Positions 6,887 through 14,748 of a stretch of 26,794 bases of DNA are shown piece by piece. The notes beneath the pieces are model-generated. The model saw only the letters and a program-made list of their open reading frames with translations. It did not search any database and was not told the DNA's origin. Position numbers and translations under genes: made by a program. Origin of the DNA: an uncultured Bacilli bacterium (GTDB lineage Bacteria > Bacillota_I > Bacilli_A > RF39 > UBA660); NCBI GenBank assembly GCA_934176955.1, contig CAKPOS010000015.1, positions 1-26,794 on the forward strand. The letters run 5' to 3'. Position 1 is the first letter of the stretch. The number at the start of each line of letters is the position of its first letter.

Positions 6887-7777
6887 ATGATATTAAATGT
6901 AAGTGGAAGAACAGACGTTGTAGCATTTTATTCAAAATGGTTTATGAATAGATATAGAGAAGGATATATTGATGTTAAAAATCCTTTTCATCCAAATTTA
7001 GTTAGTAGAATTAATTTCTCAGACGTCGATGCTATTTTCTTTTGCACTAAAAATCCAATTCCTATAATAGATAGTATTAAAGAAATTAAAAAAACCATTT
7101 TATTTCATGTACCAGTAACTTCTTATAAAAATGATATTGAACCAAATGTAATATCTAAAAGAAAAATCATAGAAGCAATTAAACAATTATCTTTATTGTT
7201 AGGAAAAGATAATGTAGTAGTTAGATATGATCCAATATTGATAAGTGATAAATATTCCTTAGCTTATCATATCAAAGCATTTGAAAAATTATGTAAGAAT
7301 CTTGATGGATATATTAGTAAAATACTTATTTCTTTTCTTGATGATTATAAAAACGTAAGAAAAAATAAAAGAATTTTAAATTATAGAAATCTTTCAGAAG
7401 AAGATTATAAAGTAATAGGAGAGTCCTTTAGTAAAAGTGCTAGAGAACATAATCTTATTGTTCATACTTGCTCTGAGGATAGAGATTTATGCGAATATGG
7501 TTTTAGTAAAGGAGAATGTTTATCCTATGAACTGGCTTTTAAATTAACCTCTAAATTATATAAAAAAGAATGGCATGCTAGAAAAGGAAAGAAATGTCAT
7601 TGTGTTGAAATGGTAGATATTGGGGTATATAATTCTTGTAAACACTTTTGTAAGTATTGTTATGCTAATTTCGATGAAAAATGGGTAAATAGTAATTATA
7701 AATTACATCATGAAAACTCATCTTTATTAATAGGAGAATTAAAAGATACAGATATTATAAAATTAAGAATAAAATAA
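6887..7777 (+). CDS. DUF1848 family protein with C-terminal CX3CX2C cluster
   Basis: The 296-residue protein matches DUF1848: start MILNVSGRTD, an AIFFCTKNP motif (about 49-57), VVRYDPI (111-117) and a conserved cysteine-rich C-terminus. The last motif, C251-xxx-C255-xx-C258 followed by YAN, is a radical-SAM-type iron-sulfur signature placed at the end of the protein rather than the start. C195, C202, C211, C237 and C239 could bind a second cluster. The reaction is unknown; a radical-SAM-like enzyme on a TIM-barrel scaffold is the usual reading. AAGAAGG precedes the ATG. It is the last gene of the forward run begun at 5493. Confidence 0.85.
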   Translation: MILNVSGRTDVVAFYSKWFMNRYREGYIDVKNPFHPNLVSRINFSDVDAIFFCTKNPIPIIDSIKEIKKTILFHVPVTSYKNDIEPNVISKRKIIEAIKQLSLLLGKDNVVVRYDPILISDKYSLAYHIKAFEKLCKNLDGYISKILISFLDDYKNVRKNKRILNYRNLSEEDYKVIGESFSKSAREHNLIVHTCSEDRDLCEYGFSKGECLSYELAFKLTSKLYKKEWHARKGKKCHCVEMVDIGVYNSCKHFCKYCYANFDEKWVNSNYKLHHENSSLLIGELKDTDIIKLRIK

Positions 7778-7779
7778 GT

Positions 7780-7822
7780 AAGCACTTTATTATCTTGTTT
7801 AATCAAATATAAAGTGCTTTTC
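7780..7822 (+). terminator. Rho-independent terminator
   Basis: An 11-bp perfect stem (7780-7790 with 7809-7819) lies directly after the DUF1848 stop and is followed by T's. Confidence 0.75.
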
Positions 7823-7823
7823 T

Positions 7824-7855
7824 ACTGATTAAATAAAAAATTTAATCAGTATTTT
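7824..7855 (+). terminator. Second tandem terminator hairpin
   Basis: An 11-bp perfect stem (7824-7834 with 7840-7850) has an AAAAA loop followed by ATTTT. Two consecutive hairpins insulate this operon from the next. Confidence 0.6.
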
Positions 7856-7886
7856 ATATTAAAATAAAGATTTTTTTCTAATTTTT

Positions 7887-7895
7887 TGGTAAAAT
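7887..7895 (+). promoter_or_regulatory. Extended -10 promoter upstream of ybaK
   Basis: TG-G-TAAAAT (7887-7895) follows a T-rich stretch. The roughly 90-nt leader to the ATG at 7992 contains no recognised structure. Confidence 0.45.
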
Positions 7896-7991
7896 ATTAA
7901 TCGTAGAAGAAGATAACTAGAAAATAAAAAATTAGTATGAACTTACTAAATAAAGAAGAGATAATACTTAAATAAAAGTTGTGGTGATAGA

Positions 7992-8486
7992 ATGAAACAA
8001 GAAAAAACAAATGTAATGAGAATATTAGATCAAAAGAAAATTAAGTATCAAGAATACTTCTATGGCAATACCTCTGCAATAAGTGGAGTAGATGTTGCTA
8101 AAGTATTAAATGAAGATGAAAGAAAAGTTTTTAAAACATTAGTAACCGTAGCGAAATCAAAGAAAAATTATGTCTTTATGATTCCAGTTAAAGAAGAATT
8201 AGACTTTAAAAAATGTGCAAAAAGTGTAGGGGAGAAAAGTATTGAAATGATTCCTCAAAAAGAATTATTTCCTTTAACTGGCTATATTCATGGAGGATGT
8301 TCTCCTATTGGATTAAAGAAGCCTTTCCTAGTTACTATTGATTCATCAGCTAAAAACTTTTCTTCTCTAATTTTTAGTGGTGGAAAAATTGGTTATCAAG
8401 TAGAGGTTGATTTAAAAGATTTAGCAAAAGTAATTCATTATCAATTTGCAGAAGTAACGAAAGATAGGAAAGAGACAAATGAATAA
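7992..8486 (+). CDS. ybaK: Cys-tRNA(Pro) deacylase YbaK
   Basis: The 164-residue protein is full length for the YbaK/EbsC branch of the ProX-like editing domain family. It hydrolyses cysteine from mischarged tRNA-Pro in the cytoplasm. Visible landmarks are the N-terminal MRILDQKKIKY helix, the conserved lysine in ERKVFKTLV (about residue 48), YVFMIPV, and the GYIHGGCSPIGLKK loop (about 97-110) that forms part of the editing pocket. The start follows GTGGTGATAG, a moderate ribosome binding site. It overlaps the DUF4186 gene by eight bases, so both are probably co-translated. Confidence 0.9.
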   Translation: MKQEKTNVMRILDQKKIKYQEYFYGNTSAISGVDVAKVLNEDERKVFKTLVTVAKSKKNYVFMIPVKEELDFKKCAKSVGEKSIEMIPQKELFPLTGYIHGGCSPIGLKKPFLVTIDSSAKNFSSLIFSGGKIGYQVEVDLKDLAKVIHYQFAEVTKDRKETNE

Positions 8487-8850
8487 GGATATTTCAAATT
8501 TATTAGATTCATTAGCTAAAACAAAATTTAGAGGTTCATTTCATTTGAATACTAAAATGATTTTGTATACAAAAGAAAAAGGTATCGATAAAATTAGAAA
8601 AGATGCATATGAATTAATTCGTAAGAGACTTGCCCCCGAAAATCCTAAAAATGATGGCAAACAAACCCCTATGCGACAAGTTCATCCAGTATTCATTGCC
8701 CAGCACGCAACAGGATGTTGTTGTAGAGGTTGCTTGGAAAGAATCCATCATATCCCAAAAGGAAAGGAATTATCAAAAGAGGAAATTGATTATATTGTAG
8801 AAGTAATTATCCTTTGGATAGAAAGAGAGTTAGAAAAGAAAAATACTTAG
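8479..8850 (+). CDS. DUF4186 family protein
   Basis: The 123-residue protein matches DUF4186 in length and motifs: a KTKFRGSFHL start (about 14-23), RLAPENPKNDGKQTPMR, then HPVFIAQHATGCCCRGC (about 70-86), where clustered Cys and His look metal binding. IPKGKELS and a C-terminal helix end it. The molecular role is unknown. It overlaps ybaK and is presumably in the same transcript. Confidence 0.85.
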   Translation: MNKDISNLLDSLAKTKFRGSFHLNTKMILYTKEKGIDKIRKDAYELIRKRLAPENPKNDGKQTPMRQVHPVFIAQHATGCCCRGCLERIHHIPKGKELSKEEIDYIVEVIILWIERELEKKNT

Positions 8851-8881
8851 AAGAGAATAAAATTATTTATCCTAATTTTTA

Positions 8882-8890
8882 TGTTATACT
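8882..8890 (+). promoter_or_regulatory. Extended -10 promoter of the HExxH gene
   Basis: TG-T-TATACT (8882-8890) lies over the longest possible 5' end of the downstream frame. Transcription would begin near 8897, which argues for the start codon at 8917. Confidence 0.5.
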
Positions 8891-8916
8891 TACTTAAGCT
8901 AAGAAAGGAAAGAAAT

Positions 8917-10131
8917 ATGTCGTTAGAAGATTTAAGTTTAAATGAAATGAAAAAAATTTCTCATCAAATTATTGAAAGTGAAGAAAAAAAATATAATATC
9001 AGTATCAAAGTTTTTCCTTTAACTTTTATTGAATATTACAATAACTATATATTTAAAAAAAATTTTAGTTTAACAAAAAAATTTGCTTTATCTTTAGCTC
9101 CTATTATCGCAGGTGGTTTTAATGATTTAAAAGGAAATACTGTTATTTTTTTAAACTATGTTAATAAAATTGAAAAAATAGAAGGCAAAATTTTTAGCCT
9201 TGTCCAGGTATGTTTTCATGAAGCAAGACATAGTGAACAATCTAATTTTGATAAATATAGTTATGAGGGAGTATTTAATCTTTTAGATCATTATATTAAA
9301 AATAATACTGCAAATATCGATTATAATTTAGAACATGATAAATATTCTTTTGAAATTGGAGCAAATTTATATGGAGTAACAATGGCTAAAGAATATTTAA
9401 AAAAAAATTACCCATCCTTATATGAAAAACAAAAAGAAGAAATTGAAAAATTAGAGAAACGATATCAATATGATTATTTAATGTATGATGCTTCAAATAC
9501 CGTAGATAGATTTATAGATATAGCAAAACAGGCAAAAAATATTACAAAAGTTACTAATAAAGTAGGAATAAAAACTTTTCAGGAGATGGAAAAATCTACT
9601 GTTTTGGATATTTTTCTCAATAGTAATGACCTTTCTTTCAAAAAAATAAATGATATCATTAATAATGAAGATTTTAAGAAATTAGACAAAAAAGTAGTCT
9701 ATGCTTTTCTATCATCTCAGTCATTTCTAAATACTGTAAACTTTGATGAGTTATCTATAGAAGAGTTAAGTATGATTAAAGAATCTTTAGATTATACTAA
9801 CCAGATTTACCAAAATCAAGAAAAAATCAATAATGCTGCAAAAGAGAATAATCTTGTTGAAAAATTACAATTCTTAAAATCAGAAAAATCAATAATTACA
9901 AATGTGAAAAAAATTAATAATTATTATGTCAGGTTATTCAAAAAAATAATGAATTTTACTAGAAGTGAAGAAAAGAGGAAAAGTCATATAAATAATATTG
10001 AAAGCCAATTAGAAGAATTGGAACAAGAAGTTTCTTCTAGAAAAAGCAGAGGATTTATTAATCTTTATTTGTTTTCTATAACAATAGGAATTATTTTAAT
10101 ATTATCAATAATATACATACTAGTATCTTAA
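8917..10131 (+). CDS. HExxH metallopeptidase-like protein, C-terminal membrane anchor
   Basis: I place the start at 8917, not at the in-frame ATG at 8881. It has AGAAAGGAA upstream, and the longer version would overlap the promoter. The 404-residue product has HEARH at 101-105, a zinc metallopeptidase signature, and a candidate third ligand Glu146 in SFEIGANLYG about 40 residues later, the order of gluzincins. The middle is helical and charged, with a probable coiled coil (about 350-375). The last 25 residues form one hydrophobic segment, so the protein is a tail-anchored type with the catalytic part probably in the cytoplasm. The substrate is unknown. No signal peptide is seen. Confidence 0.65.
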   Translation: MSLEDLSLNEMKKISHQIIESEEKKYNISIKVFPLTFIEYYNNYIFKKNFSLTKKFALSLAPIIAGGFNDLKGNTVIFLNYVNKIEKIEGKIFSLVQVCFHEARHSEQSNFDKYSYEGVFNLLDHYIKNNTANIDYNLEHDKYSFEIGANLYGVTMAKEYLKKNYPSLYEKQKEEIEKLEKRYQYDYLMYDASNTVDRFIDIAKQAKNITKVTNKVGIKTFQEMEKSTVLDIFLNSNDLSFKKINDIINNEDFKKLDKKVVYAFLSSQSFLNTVNFDELSIEELSMIKESLDYTNQIYQNQEKINNAAKENNLVEKLQFLKSEKSIITNVKKINNYYVRLFKKIMNFTRSEEKRKSHINNIESQLEELEQEVSSRKSRGFINLYLFSITIGIILILSIIYILVS

Positions 10132-10229
10132 TCTTTAATTTGTTTTTATCTCATTAATTAGAAAAATAAATTGAAGTATTTTCTCATCAACCAAACCAAC
10201 AGTATGTGTAAATAGAAAAATATTTAGCG

Positions 10230-10235
10230 TAAAAT
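10230..10235 (+). promoter_or_regulatory. -10 element before the XRE regulator
   Basis: TAAAAT at 10230-10235 lies 23 bases before the ATG at 10258. A weak hairpin with one bulged base at about 10160-10183 may end the previous transcript. Confidence 0.3.
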
Positions 10236-10257
10236 AAGGTTGAAAGGAAGGAAGTTT

Positions 10258-10866
10258 ATGGATTTAAAAAAAATTGGAAAGTTTATTCAAGAATGTCGAC
10301 ATAAAAAGAATTTAACACAAGAACAACTTGCAGAAAAGTTATCTATTACTGATAGAGCAGTCTCAAAATGGGAAAGAGGTTTATCCCTACCAGATGCTGG
10401 AATTATGCTAGAGTTATGTAACATTTTAGGAATTACGGTCAATGAACTTCTAAATGGTGAGAAAATAAAAATGAAAGATTATCAAGAAAAAAATGAAAAA
10501 TTATTATTAGAATTAGCAAGACAAGATGAAGAGAAAAATAAAAAATTAATCTTTGCAGAAAGAATTGGCGTAATGATATCTACTACCTTTTATTTAGGAT
10601 TAATCTTATTAGCAAGTTTTTCTTTAGAAGAAGGGCAACTTCTTAGTACCATTATCTTTCTAGCAACCTTAATCTTTGTAATCTCAGCCCTTGCTTGGCT
10701 AAAATTAGAAGTTGATGCTGGATATTATGAATGTAAAACTTGTCATGATAAATTTATTCCTACCTATAAAGAAGCAGTCTTTGCTCCCCATATAGGAACA
10801 ACGAGATATTTAAAATGCCCTAAATGTAAGAAGAGAGGTTGGGCTAAAAAAGTAATGAGTAAATAA
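10258..10866 (+). CDS. XRE-family regulator with TM pair and zinc ribbon
   Basis: The start is set at ATG 10258. The TTG at 10240 would place the GGAAGGAAG ribosome binding site inside the gene. The 202-residue product has an N-terminal HTH_3 domain, with TQEQLAEKLSITDRAVSKWE as the two recognition helices (about residues 19-38). A charged linker, two hydrophobic segments (about 97-116 and 123-140) and a C-terminal zinc ribbon (CKTCHDKF ... CPKCKKRGW) follow. Membrane-anchored XRE regulators of this type are common in Firmicutes and usually repress nearby genes or sense envelope state. It stands alone before a terminator. Confidence 0.85.
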   Translation: MDLKKIGKFIQECRHKKNLTQEQLAEKLSITDRAVSKWERGLSLPDAGIMLELCNILGITVNELLNGEKIKMKDYQEKNEKLLLELARQDEEKNKKLIFAERIGVMISTTFYLGLILLASFSLEEGQLLSTIIFLATLIFVISALAWLKLEVDAGYYECKTCHDKFIPTYKEAVFAPHIGTTRYLKCPKCKKRGWAKKVMSK

Positions 10867-10868
10867 AA

Positions 10869-10893
10869 AGATTTTTTAGAAAATCTCTTTTTT
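10869..10893 (+). terminator. Rho-independent terminator
   Basis: A 7-bp stem (10869-10875 with 10880-10886), a TTAG loop and a run of six T follow the XRE gene immediately. Confidence 0.75.
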
Positions 10894-10987
10894 ATGTTAT
10901 TTTTTAAAGGAAAATACTTACCCATCAAATTCTTTTTATTAAGGGATGATTCTATTTAAGTAATTTAACCAAAAAGGAAGTTGAAAA

Positions 10988-11106
10988 ATGGCTTATCATA
11001 AAATATATTTATCAAAAATAGTAAAAATTCATTTAAAAACGGAAAAGTCATTACGTATGGAAGTATCACTTTAAAAGTAGAAAGAAATATATATCAAAGT
11101 TTAAAA
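10988..11106 (+). pseudogene. Broken small gene upstream of tag
   Basis: An ATG after AAAAAGGAAG opens a 28-codon frame ending at the TAA at 11072-11074. Shifting frame near 11035 (A-run) extends it through NGKVITYGSITLKVERNIY to the TAA just before the tag ribosome binding site. The two frames together look like one small protein of about 40 residues disrupted by a frameshift. No family is recognised. It could be an error in the assembled sequence. Confidence 0.3.
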
Positions 11107-11124
11107 TGCTAAAGGAGAGGAAAA

Positions 11125-11676
11125 ATGCAAAGATGTAAATGGTGTAACTTAAATAACGAAAAATATATAGAATATCATGATAATGAATGGGGAAGATTAA
11201 ATACAAATGATGATTATTTATTTGAAATGCTCATTTTAGAGTCTTTTCAAGCAGGACTTTCTTGGGAGTGTATTTTAAATAAAAGAGATGATTTTAGAAT
11301 AGCATACGATAATTTTAATGCAGAAAAGATTGCTAATTACTCTGAAGAAAAGATACAAGAATTATTACAAAATAAAAAAATTATTCGTAATCAATTAAAA
11401 ATAAGAGCAAGTATTAATAATGCTAAAATATTTATAGAAATCGAAAAAGAATATGGAACCTTCTATCATTATCTAGAAACATTTACAAAGGGTAAAATTA
11501 TTTGTGAAGTTGGAAAAATAACAAATGAATTATCAGATAATATTAGCAATGACTTAAAAGTACGTGGAATGAAATTTGTTGGTTCTACTATTATTTATTC
11601 TTACCTGCAAGCGATTGGTATAATTTATTCACATGATTTAACATGTATGTTACATAAAAAGCAAGAAGAAATATAA
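11125..11676 (+). CDS. tag: DNA-3-methyladenine glycosylase I
   Basis: The 183-residue protein is full length for Tag, which removes 3-methyladenine from alkylated DNA in base excision repair. Signatures are RCKWC at the start, YHDNEWG (17-23), LILESFQAGLSW (36-47) with the conserved Glu39, KIIRNQLKI, and the C-terminal SHDLTC. The structural zinc ligands Cys4, His18, His170 and Cys174 are all present, so it should be active. Its start follows AAAGGAGAGG. The last 27 bases overlap, tail to tail, the end of the reverse-strand collagen-like frame. Confidence 0.93.
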   Translation: MQRCKWCNLNNEKYIEYHDNEWGRLNTNDDYLFEMLILESFQAGLSWECILNKRDDFRIAYDNFNAEKIANYSEEKIQELLQNKKIIRNQLKIRASINNAKIFIEIEKEYGTFYHYLETFTKGKIICEVGKITNELSDNISNDLKVRGMKFVGSTIIYSYLQAIGIIYSHDLTCMLHKKQEEI

Positions 11677-12399
11677 TAATGTAGCAGTAGGTCCAGTTGG
11701 CCCAATTGCTCCAGCAATACCTTGCGCACCAGCCTCACCTTGAGGTCCAGTAGGTCCAGTCGGACCAGTCGGACCAGTCGGACCAATTGCTCCAGCAACA
11801 CCTTGCGCACCAGCTTCACCTTGAGGTCCAGTAGGTCCAGTCGGACCAATTGCTCCAGCAACACCTTGTGCACCAGCTTCACCTTGAGGTCCAGTAGGTC
11901 CAGTTGGCCCAATTGCTCCAGCAACACCTTGCGCACCAGCCTCACCTTGAGGTCCAGTCGGTCCAGTTGGACCAATTGCTCCAGCAATACCTTGTGCACC
12001 AGCCTCACCTTGAGGTCCAGTAGGTCCAGTTGGCCCAATTGCTCCAGCAACACCTTGCACACCAGCCTCACCTTGAGGACCAGTCGGACCAGTCGGACCA
12101 GTCGGACCAGTCGCACCACTAGGTCCTATATTTCCCTGAATACCTTGGATACCTTGAACTCCTTGAGGTCCAGTTGCTCCAGTCGGCCCAGGAACACCTT
12201 GAATACCTTGAATACCTTGAGCTCCGGTAGGTCCAATTAAACCTTGCAAGCCTCTTTCTCCTTGAGGCCCAGTCGGACCAGTAGGTCCTATTGCACCACC
12301 AGCAGGCCCAGTCGGCCCAGTCGGTCCAATACAACAAATATATCTAGTTTTACAATTATCTTCCTGAATTTTTTTAATTGCTTTATCAAAACAACCCAT
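11650..12399 (-). CDS. Collagen-like Gly-X-Y repeat protein, C-terminal domain lost
   Basis: The start is the ATG at 12399 (MGCFDKAIKKIQ), seven bases after AAAGGAGA; the upstream in-frame ATG at 12420 would put that site inside the gene. A 30-residue head with several cysteines (CKTRYICC) leads into an uninterrupted collagen-like G-X-Y domain rich in GPTGPT and GPQGEAGAQG. Such proteins form triple helices on spores or cell surfaces. Related proteins continue after GPTGPTAT with a globular C-terminal trimerisation domain. Here the frame instead ends in an unrelated hydrophobic LLYFFLLFM and a stop inside tag. GC content is far above that of all neighbouring genes, because of Gly/Pro codons and possibly transfer. 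Confidence 0.8.
   Translation of the reverse strand: MGCFDKAIKKIQEDNCKTRYICCIGPTGPTGPAGGAIGPTGPTGPQGERGLQGLIGPTGAQGIQGIQGVPGPTGATGPQGVQGIQGIQGNIGPSGATGPTGPTGPTGPQGEAGVQGVAGAIGPTGPTGPQGEAGAQGIAGAIGPTGPTGPQGEAGAQGVAGAIGPTGPTGPQGEAGAQGVAGAIGPTGPTGPQGEAGAQGVAGAIGPTGPTGPTGPTGPQGEAGAQGIAGAIGPTGPTATLLYFFLLFM
11695..12112 (-). repeat. 63-bp tandem repeats within the collagen-like gene
   Basis: The motif CACCTTGAGG (plus strand) recurs at 11736, 11817, 11880, 11943, 12006 and 12069. Spacing is exactly 63 bp in four of five intervals and 81 bp in the first, where an extra GPTGPT is inserted. Each unit codes for 21 residues (seven G-X-Y triplets). Copies differ at a few synonymous or V/I positions. This is a coding minisatellite, prone to copy-number change. 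Confidence 0.9.
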
Positions 12400-12548
12400 A
12401 TAAAATCTCCTTTCTATCATATCATATGTAATAATCCAAAATAACGTTAGTTCATTTATAATAAAAGAAAAAAGTTAAAAATAAATATGCTTTTCAATTA
12501 TAAGGAATTAAGAATCCTTTATAAAATATAGTGAAAGGATTTGATTAT

Positions 12549-12797
12549 ATGGATATATCTACAATTATAGGAACAGTCACTATCATAGTAACATTTATTT
12601 GTGGCTTTATTGCCAAAAAATTACCATGGTTCAATAATAAACTAATTCCCATTCAAAATTTAGCCATCGGCCTTATCTCAGGAACCATTTACTATTTAAT
12701 GACCAAAGATATTAATCTAGTAATTATCTCAATTGGCTTAGGTGCCGGAGGCACTTATGATCTTATAAAAAATATAAAAAACCTACTAAAAAAATAA
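12549..12797 (+). CDS. Phage holin-like small membrane protein
   Basis: I use the ATG at 12549; a GTG at 12531 is in frame but precedes the GAAAGGA ribosome binding site. The 82-residue product has an N-terminal membrane helix (about 4-22), an amphipathic KKLPWFNNKLIPIQN stretch, a second helix, and a Gly-rich GLGAGGTYDLIKNIKN end with a Lys tail. This is the pattern of phage holins of Gram-positive hosts. No endolysin or other phage gene is nearby, so it is an isolated remnant or a domesticated holin used in export or lysis. Confidence 0.65.
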   Translation: MDISTIIGTVTIIVTFICGFIAKKLPWFNNKLIPIQNLAIGLISGTIYYLMTKDINLVIISIGLGAGGTYDLIKNIKNLLKK

Positions 12798-12817
12798 ACT
12801 ATAATTATTATCTTTAT

Positions 12818-12856
12818 AAAAGAAGTACCGAACAAAAAAGATACTTCTTTTCTTTA
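12818..12856 (+). terminator. Rho-independent terminator
   Basis: A 10-bp perfect stem (12818-12827 with 12842-12851) and T-rich tail follow the holin-like gene. Confidence 0.75.
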
Positions 12857-12951
12857 GAAAAATATTAAAACATTACCCTCTATCCCTATCAGTATTATCT
12901 ACTAATCATTGTAAAAACAAATGTAAAATAAAAAAATAAATTACCCAATTA

Positions 12952-12980
12952 TTTACAACAATTCCAAAATATAGTATTCT
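12952..12980 (+). promoter_or_regulatory. Promoter of the hydroxyacyl-CoA dehydrogenase gene
   Basis: TTTACA (12952-12957) and TATTCT (12975-12980) are spaced 17 bp, 28 bases before the ATG at 13009. Confidence 0.45.
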
Positions 12981-13008
12981 TTAGTTAAATATCGAAAGGA
13001 GAAAATAG

Positions 13009-13962
13009 ATGAAAAATATAACAATAATAGGTGGAGGCATATTAGGATCCCAAATAGCATTTCAATCGGCTTACTGTGGATTTAATGTAACAATATGGCT
13101 ACGAAGCAAAAGTAGTATCGAAAGAACAAAACCAAAACTAGAAAATTTAAGAAAAAGCTATATAGAAGCAATAGAACTAATGGATAAACCCGAAGGAAAA
13201 AACCTAAATAATTGGTGTCGAGGTATCGCTTTAAAAGATGAATTCAATAAAGAAGAATGCCTTAAAAAAGTAGAAGAAGCATTCCAAAATATTGAACTAG
13301 AATTAGATATGAAAAAATCTGTAGAAGATGCTGACTTAGTAATCGAATCTATGTCTGAAGACTTTAATGCCAAAAAAGAATTATATCAAAAAATGTCTCC
13401 ATTACTACCAGAAAAAACAATTCTAGTCACCAATTCTTCTACCATGCTACCAAGTCGCCTTGCCAAATATACAGGAAGACCAACCAAATTTTTAGCCTTA
13501 CACTTTGCTAACTCCATTTGGAAAAATAATACAGCCGAAGTCATGAAACATGAAACAACAGAAAATAAATACTTTGATGAAGTTATAAATTTTGCCAAAG
13601 AAATAAATATGATTCCATTACCATTGCATAAGGAAAAGTCAGGTTATTTATTAAATTCTATGTTAATTCCATTTCTATTTTCAGCCCTAGACTTACTAGT
13701 AAATGAAATATCTGACCCCGTTAGCATTGATACAGCCTGGACACTAGGAACAGGAGCCCCAGAAGGACCATTCCAAATACTAGATACCGTAGGTCTAAAA
13801 ACAGCCTATGACATTGTTCAAATGTATGTAAAAATCCCATCCTTCCTAGCCCCTTATAACTTCAAAGGAATGTCTAAATTACTAAAACAATATATCGATG
13901 AAGGAAAATTAGGTAAATCAACAAAAGAAGGTTTCTATAAATACGATAACAAAGGGGAATAG
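13009..13962 (+). CDS. 3-hydroxyacyl-CoA dehydrogenase
   Basis: The 317-residue protein has an N-terminal Rossmann fold with GGGILG (8-13) for NAD and the family core DADLVIESMSED (107-118). TNSST (141-145) follows, then the catalytic His165 in LALHFAN, Glu177 and Asn216 in SGYLLN. The C-terminal helical domain closes with GKLGKSTKEGFYKY. It oxidises 3-hydroxyacyl-CoA to 3-ketoacyl-CoA, or acts in the reverse direction in butyrate-type pathways. No other beta-oxidation or butyrate gene is adjacent, so it is an orphan and its true substrate is uncertain. AAAGGAG precedes the ATG; it is monocistronic. Confidence 0.9.
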   Translation: MKNITIIGGGILGSQIAFQSAYCGFNVTIWLRSKSSIERTKPKLENLRKSYIEAIELMDKPEGKNLNNWCRGIALKDEFNKEECLKKVEEAFQNIELELDMKKSVEDADLVIESMSEDFNAKKELYQKMSPLLPEKTILVTNSSTMLPSRLAKYTGRPTKFLALHFANSIWKNNTAEVMKHETTENKYFDEVINFAKEINMIPLPLHKEKSGYLLNSMLIPFLFSALDLLVNEISDPVSIDTAWTLGTGAPEGPFQILDTVGLKTAYDIVQMYVKIPSFLAPYNFKGMSKLLKQYIDEGKLGKSTKEGFYKYDNKGE

Positions 13963-13973
13963 ACCTCTTTTTT
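13951..13973 (+). terminator. Terminator overlapping the dehydrogenase stop
   Basis: A 7-bp stem (13951-13957 with 13964-13970, one G-T) has a six-base loop that includes the stop codon region, followed by T's. Confidence 0.65.
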
Positions 13974-14046
13974 CTATAAACGAAAAATACTGATAAGACT
14001 TTTAATCATGAATCTTAAAAATCCAATATAAGAGAGTGTGATAAAA

Positions 14047-14666
14047 ATGACTACTATTTATTTAATAAGACATTCAAAACCATTAGAAGTTAATAATGAT
14101 TATACAAATGATAATTTATAACTTCAGAATGAGAAAAAAATTCTTTCAAAAGAAGGAGAAAATATCGCTAAAGAAAAATTTAATTCATCCCTTTTTAATA
14201 ACATTAATTGTATCTATTCTTCAAATTATGTAAGAGCAATATCTACAGCAAAATATATAGCAGAAAAAAATAATTTAAAAATAAGTATTATAGATGAATT
14301 AGGAGAAAGAAAATTTGGAATTTCCTCTTGGAATGAATTACTAAAAGATTTTGAAAGAAAACATTTTTAGATGAAAATTATAAAATTGGCAATGGAGAAA
14401 GCCAAAAAGAAGTAACAAATAGAGTATATTCTACAATCATAAAAATATTAAATAAAAATAGAGATAAAACAATTGCCATAGTATCTCACTCAACAGCAAT
14501 ATCATATCTATTTAAATTATTAGGTAATATTAAAATTAAAAACGATAGTTTAATCTATAGATTTCAAAACAAAACAATATTTGAATAAATTTTTAATTAT
14601 TGTGAAACATTTAAATTAACATTTAATGATAAAAATGAATTATTAGAGATAAAAAATATAAAATAG
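14047..14666 (+). pseudogene. Histidine phosphatase (phosphoglycerate mutase-like), disrupted
   Basis: The frame begins MTTIYLIRHSKP, with the catalytic RH of the histidine phosphatase family, at ATG 14047. It is broken by a TAA at 14119-14121. It resumes as LSKEGENIAKEKF, IYSSNYVRAISTAKYIAE and IDELGERKFG, the expected second Arg and acidic motifs. It shifts frame at a T-run near 14365-14368 (one base missing), continues with GESQKEV and AIVSHSTAISYL (second catalytic His), meets a TAA at 14586-14588 and ends at the TAG at 14664-14666. Three independent lesions make a sequencing error unlikely. The lesions are TAA and frameshift, not TGA, so recoding does not explain them. The intact ancestor would be about 206 residues. 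Confidence 0.9.
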
Positions 14667-14748
14667 TCTAATTTATCTAAAAAATTAGAAAAATAAGAGA
14701 ACAAATCAAAAAGATATTTTCATAAAAAAGATATCTATGGAGGAATAA

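Noticed and set aside
8881..8916. Longer N-terminus for the HExxH protein from ATG 8881
   Set aside because: It coincides with a TG-T-TATACT promoter and has no ribosome binding site; the ATG at 8917 has both in the right place.
11695..12112. Regular repeats considered as a CRISPR array
   Set aside because: Units are contiguous, coding and lack unique spacers; they are tandem collagen repeats.
11722..12240. Forward-strand Ser/Thr/Arg-rich open frame opposite the collagen gene
   Set aside because: It is the antisense shadow of the G-X-Y repeats, has no ribosome binding site, and its periodicity is explained by the collagen frame.
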